DNA of 64,000 nt from Euzebyales bacterium. Its GTDB lineage: Bacteria; Actinomycetota; Nitriliruptoria; Euzebyales; JAHELV01. This document shows, in pieces, positions 44,011-51,515 of the stretch. How positions within the stretch are numbered: position 1 is the first letter of the stretch; the number at the start of each line of letters is the position of its first letter. Made by a program: the position numbers and the translations under genes. The stretch lies in contig DASUUK010000042.1 of the NCBI GenBank assembly GCA_036374135.1, forward strand, positions 1 to 64,000, in the 5' to 3' direction. Below the pieces are notes generated by a model, which ran no database searches, had not been told where the DNA came from, and worked only from the letters and a program-made list of their open reading frames with translations.

Positions 44011-45217
44011 ACGCGACCGCAGCGTCCGGCTGCGGGCCGTCCTCGAGGCGGTGCGAGGCGGGCACCAACGCGAGGGCGATGAGCACGACCAGCATGCCCG
44101 ACCCGACCAGCACCGCCTGCGGTCCGAACGCGGACGCGAGCAAGGGTGCCACGGCCAGCGGCGTCAGGTCGCCCGCACGTTCGTGCAGTTGCATCGCTCC
44201 CATCGCCCGACCGATCAACGCGTCGGGCGTCTCGACCTGCACCAGGGTGCGCACGCTCGGCGACAGCAGGCCCAGCAGCGCCCCCCACACCAACGCGCCG
44301 ACGATGACGACGGTCAGCGTGGCGGTGCCCGAGTACAGCATCGCGCCCAGACCGCAGGCCGCCGCGAGCACCGTGACCCGAGGCAGGGTGGCGAACCGCC
44401 GCGGAGCCCGGTCGACCAGCACGGCGCCGCACGCCATGCCCAGCCCGAACACCGAGTTGACCCAGCCGAGTGTGGCCGCGTCGGCCTGCAGGGTCTCGCG
44501 GAAGTACAGCGGCTCCAGCGCCGCGAAGAAACCGATCGACAACCACATGACGGCACCCACGGAGAACACGTGACGGATGCGCGGCCGGCGGTACGCGTAC
44601 CGCAGGCCCGCGGTCATCTCACGCCAGCCCAGCGATGCCCGCTCGTCGGTGTCGTAGGCGATCCGCTGCGGCAGCCGGCTGCACAGTGCGACCGCCAGCA
44701 GCGACGTGGCCGCATCGGCCACGAACACCGCCGCGAGCCCGACCACGGTGCTCAGCAGCGCAGCGCCGGCCGGCCCGAGCACGAACGCCCCGGTGAACGC
44801 GACCTCGAGCGCGGCGTTGGCTCGGCCGAGCCTGTCCGGATCGTTCGTCAGCACCGGCGGGAACGACGCGACGGCGTTGAACACGACCATCGACGAGAAG
44901 CTGACGGCGGCCACGGCCGGTGTCAGCTGGGCGAGCGTGGACGGCAGCATGAGCGCCAGCGTCGACGGGACGACCAGGATCTCGCCGACGAGCAGCAGGC
45001 GCTTGGGGCCGTACCGGTCCACCAGCGCACCGCTCACCGCCGAGCCGACGAGCCCGGCGACACCCATGACCGCCATCACCAGCGCCAGCTGCGACGGCGT
45101 CGCGTCCATCTCGAAGGCCGCCCGACCCCAGATGCCGACGAAGAACGTGCCTTCGGCGCCGGCCGCGGACAGCAGCCTCGCCAACGCCAGCCGCCGTATC
45201 TCCCGATCTCTGAACAT
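44006..45217 (-). CDS. MFS exporter (MFS_3/EntS-like)
   Basis: The product is 403 aa from the ATG at 45217 (GAGGG nine bases upstream). It has about 12 membrane segments and the MFS motif-A loop SGALVDRYGPKRLLL between helices 2 and 3. The LANDxxR-type motif after it appears as VLTNDPDRLGRANA. EntS-type carriers export siderophores, macrolides or other secondary products. It is transcribed divergently from the methyltransferase gene at 45454, across a 236-bp gap with SARP-type repeats, and is therefore a candidate member of a SARP-controlled unit. Confidence 0.9.
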   Translation of the reverse strand: MFRDREIRRLALARLLSAAGAEGTFFVGIWGRAAFEMDATPSQLALVMAVMGVAGLVGSAVSGALVDRYGPKRLLLVGEILVVPSTLALMLPSTLAQLTPAVAAVSFSSMVVFNAVASFPPVLTNDPDRLGRANAALEVAFTGAFVLGPAGAALLSTVVGLAAVFVADAATSLLAVALCSRLPQRIAYDTDERASLGWREMTAGLRYAYRRPRIRHVFSVGAVMWLSIGFFAALEPLYFRETLQADAATLGWVNSVFGLGMACGAVLVDRAPRRFATLPRVTVLAAACGLGAMLYSGTATLTVVIVGALVWGALLGLLSPSVRTLVQVETPDALIGRAMGAMQLHERAGDLTPLAVAPLLASAFGPQAVLVGSGMLVVLIALALVPASHRLEDGPQPDAAVAC

Positions 45218-45272
45218 GTCATCGGCCCTCTTGCGGTCCGCTTGCCGGTCGCCGCGACGACGGTGCCCGACG

Positions 45273-45363
45273 GCGCTGTCAGCGCGCTTACATCCGTGCG
45301 ACGGCATCGGCGTCCCGCCTGACAGCGACCTGACAGCGCCATGAAAGCGCCGGCGTCCATCGT
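45273..45363. promoter_or_regulatory. Candidate SARP binding region: 11-bp spaced direct repeats
   Basis: TGACAGCG at 45320-45327 and 45331-45338 and TGAAAGCG at 45342-45349 form three copies spaced exactly 11 bp. The last ends 8 bp before a CATCGT -10-like hexamer (45358-45363), the spacing known for SARP activators. A fourth, inverted copy CGCTGTCA (45274-45281) lies inside a 13-bp palindrome GCGCTG-T-CAGCGC on the exporter side. A SARP regulator is encoded just downstream at 46659-49775. Link between the two is inference. Confidence 0.6.
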
Positions 45364-45453
45364 TCCGGCATCGAACGACGCGGCCGGTGCACGGATCCGG
45401 CCACCGACCGGCGCGACGGCGATCCGCGCGGCGCCAGCAGCAAGGAGCAGGAC

Positions 45454-46530
45454 ATGACCACGACCGTGGAGCCAACGATCACGAGCGACGCCGACACGTT
45501 CGCCGAGCACCTCTTCGGTGCGGCGAACCACACGCTGGAGATCATGAGCGCCTACATCGGCGACCGCCTCGGGTGGTACCGCGCGCTGGCCGAGGCCAGC
45601 GCGACCCCCGACGAGCTGGCGCAGCGCACCGGCACCCATGTGCGCTACACCCGCGAGTGGCTCGAGCAGCAGGCGGTCGTGGGCTGGGTCGACGTCACCG
45701 AGGAGGAGGGCGGCCGCCGGTACCAGCTGTCGCCGGCCGCGGCCGAGGTCCTGACCGACGAGCACAGCCTGCTGTACCTCGCACCGCTCGCGCGGATGCT
45801 GGGGGTGTTCGTGCAGATGCCGGAGCTGCTGGACGCCTACCGCTCGGGCGGAGGGGTGAGCTGGCAGCAGTTCGGCGCCGACGCGCGCGAGTCGCAGGCG
45901 GACATGAACCGCCCGTGGTTCGAGCACGAGCTACCCGGAGCGCTGGCCGGCACACGCCGGGTCGACCGGGTGTTGCGGCGGCCGGGCGCGAAGATCGCCG
46001 ACATCGGGTTCGGCGGCGGATGGTCGAGCATCGCCATCGCCCGCGCCTACCCCGACGCGACCGTGCACGGCTTCGACATAGACGAGGCGTCGGTCGAGAT
46101 GGCGCGACGCAACGCCTTCGAGGCCGGGGTCGCCGACCGCGTCACGTTCACACACGCGGACGCCGGGACGATCGATGGCAGCTACGACGCCGTGTTCTTC
46201 TTCGAGTGCGTCCACGACATGCCCCGCCCGGTCGAGGTGCTGGCTGCGGCGCGCCGGATGGTCCGACCCGACGGCGTCGTCGTGGTGATGGACGAAGCGG
46301 TCGGTGACGAGTTCACCGCACCTGGCGACGACGTCGAGCGGCTGATGTACGGGCTGAGCCTGATGATCTGCCTGCCCGACGGCATGGCGCACCAGCCGTC
46401 GGCCGGCACCGGCACCGTCTTCCGCCCGCGGACGCTGCGTCGGTACGCGCAGGAGGCCGGCTTCCGCGACATCGACGTGCTGCCGATCGAGGACTTCGGG
46501 TTCTGGCGCTTCTACCAACTGCACCTGTGA
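45454..46530 (+). CDS. Class I SAM-dependent methyltransferase with winged-helix N-terminus (Rv2258c-like)
   Basis: The product is 358 aa; AAGGAGCAGGAC precedes the ATG. Residues 15-110 are a dimerising winged helix (ANHTLEIMSAYIGDRLGWYRAL, TRYTREWLEQQAVVGWV-like). SAM motif I follows near 180: KIADIGFGGGWSSIAIARAYP, then FDIDEASVEMARRNA and VFFFECVHDMPRP. The lineage includes Rv2258c-like and small-molecule O-methyltransferases. Substrate is unknown. Three SARP-type repeats lie in its promoter and an exporter is divergent, so it may modify a compound that the exporter removes (inference). Confidence 0.92.
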   Translation: MTTTVEPTITSDADTFAEHLFGAANHTLEIMSAYIGDRLGWYRALAEASATPDELAQRTGTHVRYTREWLEQQAVVGWVDVTEEEGGRRYQLSPAAAEVLTDEHSLLYLAPLARMLGVFVQMPELLDAYRSGGGVSWQQFGADARESQADMNRPWFEHELPGALAGTRRVDRVLRRPGAKIADIGFGGGWSSIAIARAYPDATVHGFDIDEASVEMARRNAFEAGVADRVTFTHADAGTIDGSYDAVFFFECVHDMPRPVEVLAAARRMVRPDGVVVVMDEAVGDEFTAPGDDVERLMYGLSLMICLPDGMAHQPSAGTGTVFRPRTLRRYAQEAGFRDIDVLPIEDFGFWRFYQLHL

Positions 46531-46547
46531 CCCGACCGATCCGACCG

Positions 46548-46591
46548 CACCCGGGTGTCACATCGGCCACGGCGGCCACCGCACCCGGGTG
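46548..46591. terminator. Twin CACCCGGGTG palindromes between convergent genes
   Basis: CACCCGGGTG occurs at 46548-46557 and 46582-46591, both within longer CCGCACCCGGGTG copies 34 bp apart. They lie between the methyltransferase stop (46530) and the SARP gene stop (46659), probably a bidirectional terminator region, though a protein site is possible. Confidence 0.4.
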
Positions 46592-46658
46592 CGACCCGCG
46601 TGCGAAGGCACCGCGACGGCCCCCGGATCCGCTCCCGGCGCCGGGGGGAACGGCGTGC

Positions 46659-49600
46659 TCAGACATCGTCGGTCGGCAGCGCGTCGGCCAGCCGATCGAG
46701 CACATCGCGCGTCCATGCGATCGCCTGGTCGTCGGACATCGCCACGCCCCGCGCCCGGGCGGTCGCGAACCCCGCCTCACCCAGCCGGGCCGACAGCTCG
46801 GCGGCCGCGGCGGCGAGACGTTGCGCGTCGGCACCGAACGCCGGTGAGGACGTCGAGCGGCTGAGCACGATGCCGTGCAGCACGGCTGCGTGCTCGTTGG
46901 CACCCAGCCGCAGCAGCAGGCCGACGATGCTGCGCACCGCGACCCACTGCTGCGTCCAGTTGCGTGCACGGCGCCAGCGGTCGATGGTCTCGCGGAACAA
47001 CTCGACCGCACGGGATGCATTGCCGTGGCGCGCGTGCAGCGAGGCCGCGGTCACCAACGTCACTCCGACCAGGAACCGGTCGTCGAACGCACGGCTGTAG
47101 GCCAGTGCCTCCTCGGCGACCGGCAACGCCCGCTCGGGCTCGTGCTCCACCAGCGCCTCGGTCAGCGCATACGTCGCCCACGCGACACTGGCCGGCGTGC
47201 CCTCACGTCGACCGGCCGCCAGGATGCGCTCGGCCGCGGTGATGGCCGCGTCGGTCCTGCCGCTGTAGGCCTGGGCCAGCACGCGGCTGACGCGCAGCCA
47301 CACGTCGAACAGGCGGCTCGCCCCTGAGGGCGCCACCTGCTCGAGGACATCAGCAAGGGCGAGCACGTCGTCGAGCCGGCCCTCGTACAGCGCGACCTCC
47401 GACAGCGCGTACGTCGCCGTGTAGACGGCGGGGTCGTGCGGGTCCGCGCAGTGGGCGAGACCGCGTTCGGCCAGCGCCGTCGCGGCCTCCAGGTCGCCGC
47501 GGAACCGGGCACTGAGCGCGGCCGCACCGTACGCCGCGGTCATCAACGCCGGATCGACGCCGGCATCCTCGGCCGCCGTGACCGTGGTCTCGGCCCACGT
47601 GTAGGCCTCACCGTGCGCCCGGTGCTCCGCGTACGGCGGCAGCGCGGCGACCAGGCGTAGCGCGAGGGGAAGGTCGTGCGCGGTGGCCCACCCGTGCGCG
47701 GCGCGCAGTTCGTCGATGGCGTGATCGAGGGTGGCCGCAGCCCGCTGTGGTCCCACATCGGACAGATCCACGGCCACGCGCTCGGCGAGGTCGGTGTAGT
47801 ACGCGGCGTGCGCACGCCGCGCGCGCGCCATCGCGTCGCCGTCGCCGAGGCGTTCGCGCCCGTACGAACGCAGCGTCTCGAGCAGCGCATACGTGGCGGA
47901 GCCCGAGGACGTGTGCGCGCCGAGCATCGACGCGTCGACGAGGGCGGCGACCGCGTCGGCCACATCGGCAGCGTCGATGGTCGCGTCCGCCGCGGCCACG
48001 ACGTGCTCGGCCGCCTCGAGGGTGAAGCCTCCGGCGAACACCGACACCAGGTCGAAGACACGCCGCGCCCGCTCGCCGAGCAGGTCGTACGACCAGTCGA
48101 CGACCGCCCGCAGCGTGCGGTGGCGGTCGGCACCCGTCCGCCGCCCGCCGCGCAGCACCCGGAACCGCCAGGACAGTCGCTCCGCCAGATCGCGTGGCGT
48201 CATCGATCGCATCCGGATCGCCGCGAGCTCCAACGCCAGCGGTAGGCCATCGAGTCGCCGACAGATGTCCACCACCGCGTCGCGGTTGTCCTCGGTCAGC
48301 GCGAAGCCCTCGTGGGCCGCGGCCGCCAGCTTGCAGAAGAGCTGGACGGCAGGGCTCTCGCGGCCGTGCGCACCGTCACCGGTCGACCGACGTGCTGCCC
48401 GCCGGGCGACAGCGTCGCCACGGTCGCCCGATGCCGATCGATCGGGTGGCGGCGGATCCACCGCCAGTGGCGGCACGGCGACCACGCGCTCGGCGGCGAC
48501 GCCGAGCCGCTCACGACTGGTGACCAGCACGACGACGTCGGGGCAGTCCTGCCCGATCGCCGCGACCAGCCGCGCGATGCCGCCGAGCACGCGCTCGGCG
48601 TTGTCGAGCACCAGCAGCAGCTGCTGCGACCGGAGGACCTCGATCACCCCTTCGAGCGGGCCGGCACCGGGGCGTGGCGTCGCCCGCAGCGTCGTCATCA
48701 CGAGACCGACGACCGCGTCGTCATCGTCGATCGAGGCGAGCTCACACCAGCACACGCCGTCGGCGCGGGTCTCCGCGGCGCCCGCCGCGACAGCGAGCGC
48801 GACACTGGACTTGCCGACGCCGCCCGGGCCTACCAACGTCAGTGGCCTCCCGGGCGCCAGGGCGCCGACGACATCGTCGACCAGCCGGTCGCGACCGACG
48901 AGGGCCTGCGCGGGCGCCAGCGTCGGGGACCGCACGGGTCGCGAGGCCGCCCGCCCCCCACCGTCCGGCATGGCGACGTCGGTGACCGGCGGACCGGCGC
49001 CACCCAGGTCCGGATCCGCGCGGAGGATCTGCCGCTCGACGTGCTGCAGCTCGGCCGACGGCTCCAGCCCGAGCTCCTCGTCCAGCACGCTGCGGTAGCG
49101 GCGGTACACGGCGAGCGCGTCCGCGTGGCGGCCCGCGCGGTACAGAGCGATCATCAACTGCGCATGCGGCCGCTCGCGTAGCGGATGCTCACGGGTCAGC
49201 AGTTCGAGGCGCGCGATCGCGCCGTCGGTGTCGCCCTGCGCCAGCGCCGCCTCGGCGCGATCCTCGAGCGCGGCTGCGCGCAGCTCGGTCAGCCGCGCGG
49301 CCTCGGCGCGGGCGAACGGCTCGTCACGGAACTCTGCGTACGCGTCGCCGCGCCACAGTGCCAGCGCCTCGTCGAGCAGCCCGGCCACCGTCGCCGCATC
49401 GGCCCCGGCCGCCTGGGCGCGTTCCACCAGTCCGGCGAAGACCGTGGCGTCCAGTGTCTGGTCGGCGAGGTCCAGCACATAGCCGGGCGCACGCGTCACG
49501 ATCTGCGGGACGTGGGTGTCGTTCTGTGGCAGTCTGCTGCGCAGCCGGGATACGAGCGTCTGGACGGCACCGGTGGTGTTCGTCGGTGGGTCGTCACCCC

Positions 49601-49775
49601 ACACGATGTCGGCGAGCCGGTCGACCGAGACAACGGTGCCGGCGTTGAGCACCAGGCCGGCGAGCAGTCGCCGCAGGTTCGGTGACGCCAGCGCGATCGA
49701 CGCGCCGTCGTCGCCGACGATCTCCAGCGTGCCGAGCACGCGCACCCGCACGGGCGCGCTGTGGTGTGGCGTCAT
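46659..49775 (-). CDS. SARP/AfsR-type regulator with NB-ARC ATPase and TPR domains
   Basis: The product is 1038 aa. Residues about 8-100 are the OmpR-like winged helix of SARP proteins (VLGTLEIVGDDGASIALAS ... GAVQTLVSRLRSRL). The bacterial transcriptional activation domain follows to about 255 (DEALALWRGDAYAEF ... RYRSVLDEELGLEPSAEL). Next is an NB-ARC/STAND ATPase with P-loop LVGPGGVGKSS near residue 315, LLLVLDNAERV and RLDGLPLALELAA. The rest is TPR-like helical repeats. Such regulators activate promoters with 11-bp direct repeats and integrate ATP-dependent signals. The matching repeats at 45320-45349 lie about 4 kb from its start, upstream of the methyltransferase. Confidence 0.93.
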   Translation of the reverse strand: MTPHHSAPVRVRVLGTLEIVGDDGASIALASPNLRRLLAGLVLNAGTVVSVDRLADIVWGDDPPTNTTGAVQTLVSRLRSRLPQNDTHVPQIVTRAPGYVLDLADQTLDATVFAGLVERAQAAGADAATVAGLLDEALALWRGDAYAEFRDEPFARAEAARLTELRAAALEDRAEAALAQGDTDGAIARLELLTREHPLRERPHAQLMIALYRAGRHADALAVYRRYRSVLDEELGLEPSAELQHVERQILRADPDLGGAGPPVTDVAMPDGGGRAASRPVRSPTLAPAQALVGRDRLVDDVVGALAPGRPLTLVGPGGVGKSSVALAVAAGAAETRADGVCWCELASIDDDDAVVGLVMTTLRATPRPGAGPLEGVIEVLRSQQLLLVLDNAERVLGGIARLVAAIGQDCPDVVVLVTSRERLGVAAERVVAVPPLAVDPPPPDRSASGDRGDAVARRAARRSTGDGAHGRESPAVQLFCKLAAAAHEGFALTEDNRDAVVDICRRLDGLPLALELAAIRMRSMTPRDLAERLSWRFRVLRGGRRTGADRHRTLRAVVDWSYDLLGERARRVFDLVSVFAGGFTLEAAEHVVAAADATIDAADVADAVAALVDASMLGAHTSSGSATYALLETLRSYGRERLGDGDAMARARRAHAAYYTDLAERVAVDLSDVGPQRAAATLDHAIDELRAAHGWATAHDLPLALRLVAALPPYAEHRAHGEAYTWAETTVTAAEDAGVDPALMTAAYGAAALSARFRGDLEAATALAERGLAHCADPHDPAVYTATYALSEVALYEGRLDDVLALADVLEQVAPSGASRLFDVWLRVSRVLAQAYSGRTDAAITAAERILAAGRREGTPASVAWATYALTEALVEHEPERALPVAEEALAYSRAFDDRFLVGVTLVTAASLHARHGNASRAVELFRETIDRWRRARNWTQQWVAVRSIVGLLLRLGANEHAAVLHGIVLSRSTSSPAFGADAQRLAAAAAELSARLGEAGFATARARGVAMSDDQAIAWTRDVLDRLADALPTDDV

Positions 49776-50034
49776 GCCTGGATCGTACGCACGCGCGCCG
49801 GCTCGGCCGCCACGGCGATGGTCGACCGCGGTCCGGCCCGGTCAGCCGCCAGTTGCGCTGGTGGCCCGACCTCCAGCGCAGCGGCGATCATGCCTCAGCG
49901 CGGCGCCATCGTGCGACAGGCGGTGGCGGCGTGGTCGACTGACCCGCGATCTCGGTGGCACATCGCCGACAGTCGACCGCGACAACCACTACCGTGGTCT
50001 GGGATCTACCGGCCCACGAGCGAACGGATGGACG

Positions 50035-50652
50035 ATGGGGCCAGTGCTGTGGTGGTGGCGGTGGTGGACGGGCGACGACCCCGCTCGGGACCGGCGACTC
50101 GTCGAGGCGCGTGAGCTGCTGGACGAGCAACGGACGCGCAGCGCGGAGCTGACCGCACAGCTGCGGGCGCTCGACGCAGAGCTCGCCGGCGTGCGCGCCG
50201 AAGCCGATCAGCTCGCGGCGTACCGCAGGGAGCTCGAGCGGACCAGGCGCGAGGCTGAGCAACTGCGAGCCCGCGTGGCGGAGCTCGAAGCCGAGCTCGC
50301 GTCGTCCGGGGAGGCTGGGTCGTCCGGGGAGGCGGCATCGTCCGGAGAGGCTGGGTCCGCCACGCAGCCGCCACCCGACGTGTCCGCGGCGACGGAGGTC
50401 CTGGGGACGAAGATCAAGGTCGACGATCTCACCGTGGTCGAGGGCATCGGCCCGAAGATCGCCGGCCTGCTCGCCGACGCCGGCATCGATACGTGGCGCG
50501 CGCTGGGCGCCGCCGACGTCGAGCGACTGCAGGAAGTGCTGGCCGAGGCCGGTCCCCGCTACCGGATGCACGACCCGTCGGGGTGGCCCACGCAGGCCGG
50601 ACTGCTCGCCGACGGGCGCTGGGAGCAGTTCGCCGACCTCACCAGCGGCTGA
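50035..50652 (+). CDS. Coiled-coil protein with C-terminal helix-hairpin-helix domain
   Basis: The product is 205 aa. The start MGPVLWWWRWWTGDD is Trp-rich and may associate with a membrane. A coiled coil follows (about residues 25-88, ARELLDEQRTRSAELTAQ onward). A Ser-Gly-Glu-Ala repeat linker comes next, then a HhH-type domain: DDLTVVEGIGPKIAGLLADAGIDTW and GPRYRMHDPSGWPTQ. The helix-hairpin-helix resembles those of DUF4332-like and rpL21-type proteins that may contact DNA or RNA. The function is unknown. Confidence 0.8.
   Translation: MGPVLWWWRWWTGDDPARDRRLVEARELLDEQRTRSAELTAQLRALDAELAGVRAEADQLAAYRRELERTRREAEQLRARVAELEAELASSGEAGSSGEAASSGEAGSATQPPPDVSAATEVLGTKIKVDDLTVVEGIGPKIAGLLADAGIDTWRALGAADVERLQEVLAEAGPRYRMHDPSGWPTQAGLLADGRWEQFADLTSG
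50302..50355 (+). repeat. Three 18-bp tandem repeats inside the HhH gene
   Basis: Units begin TCGTCCGGGGAGGCTGGG, TCGTCCGGGGAGGCGGCA and TCGTCCGGAGAGGCTGGG, encoding SSGEAG, SSGEAA and SSGEAG. The in-frame repeat lengthens the flexible linker and may vary in copy number between strains. Confidence 0.8.
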
Positions 50653-50703
50653 CCGGCGGGCCCGCGCAGCCCACGGGCCGTCGCAACCCGCGACCGCGCG
50701 GCA

Positions 50704-51054
50704 TCACCGCACGATGGTGTATCCGGCGACCACGATGACAAGGCAGACGGCGACGCTCCAAATGAGCCGGACCCCCCGGCTTCTCCTGGCGAACGCGCGC
50801 TGGATGCGGACGCCACGGTCGATCAGCTCGCCCAGCGCCCACTGCGCCCACCGGTAGCGCACGGCCAGCATCGCGAGGCCGATCGGGATGACGAGCAGGG
50901 CAGGGCCGGGCAGCACGAGCATCGCCAGGCCGGCGACGACCACCGCGACCGCTGCGATGACCCACACGGCGCGCACCATCCGGCCGCCCTGGTGGTAGCG
51001 GCGCTGCACTGCGTGCACCCGCCGCTGGATGTCCTGGCGCAGTTCTTCCGTCAT
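50704..51054 (-). CDS. PGPGW-type small transmembrane protein
   Basis: The product is 116 aa from the ATG at 51054. Two membrane helices flank LVLPGPALLVIPIGLAML, the PGPGW-family loop, here PGPALL. The N-terminal segment is charged (TEELRQDIQRRVHAVQRRYH) and a third helix ends the protein (IWSVAVCLVIVVAGYTIV). Function of this family is unknown. It ends convergently with the HhH gene, about 50 bp away. Confidence 0.78.
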   Translation of the reverse strand: MTEELRQDIQRRVHAVQRRYHQGGRMVRAVWVIAAVAVVVAGLAMLVLPGPALLVIPIGLAMLAVRYRWAQWALGELIDRGVRIQRAFARRSRGVRLIWSVAVCLVIVVAGYTIVR

Positions 51055-51257
51055 GGGCGGGATCGACCGGTCCGTTGCCGCTGCCGTAGCGGCATCACGT
51101 CCATCCTCGCACGCGCGGGCAGCGGCCGACACCGCTCCCGATGTAGGCCGTCCGATTTCTGGATCTAGGCACCGGTCACCGATCTGCGGCCGGCCGGCTC
51201 GCCGTACCGTGACCACTGTCAGATCGACAGCCGTCCATGCCACACGAAGGATCAGAC

Positions 51258-51386
51258 ATGATCTCCCCCGCGTACCTCGCCCAGCTGATCGAACAGTACC
51301 AGGCCCGCCAGGCCGAGCGCTCCGCGACCGTCGCCTCGCTCGACAGCCGCCGGACCAGCGACGAGCCCGTCGTCCGCGCCGCCTGA
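51258..51386 (+). CDS. Very small protein (42 aa)
   Basis: The frame MISPAYLAQLIEQYQARQAE to PVVRAA has AAGGA six bases before the ATG and a strong terminator 17 bases after its stop. This defines a short transcription unit. The peptide is amphipathic and helical, and nothing more can be assigned. Confidence 0.55.
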   Translation: MISPAYLAQLIEQYQARQAERSATVASLDSRRTSDEPVVRAA

Positions 51387-51402
51387 GCCCTACAGCACAC
51401 CC

Positions 51403-51433
51403 GATGGCACCGGCCTCACCCGCCGGTGCCATC
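51403..51433 (+). terminator. Strong hairpin terminator
   Basis: A perfect 12-bp stem, GATGGCACCGGC / GCCGGTGCCATC, with loop CTCACCC follows the 42-aa gene. It insulates the DUF885 gene, whose start is at 51516. Confidence 0.75.
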
Positions 51434-51515
51434 GCCCATTGCTCCTGCCGGTCACACGCCCGTCGCGGTGGTCCGGATAGCATCGGCGGGCCGTCGCGAC
51501 CAAGGAGCAGCGTCC

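Noticed and set aside
46548-46591. Operator for the SARP gene
   Set aside because: The CACCCGGGTG pair lies at the 3' end of both flanking genes, not upstream of either, so a terminator role fits better.
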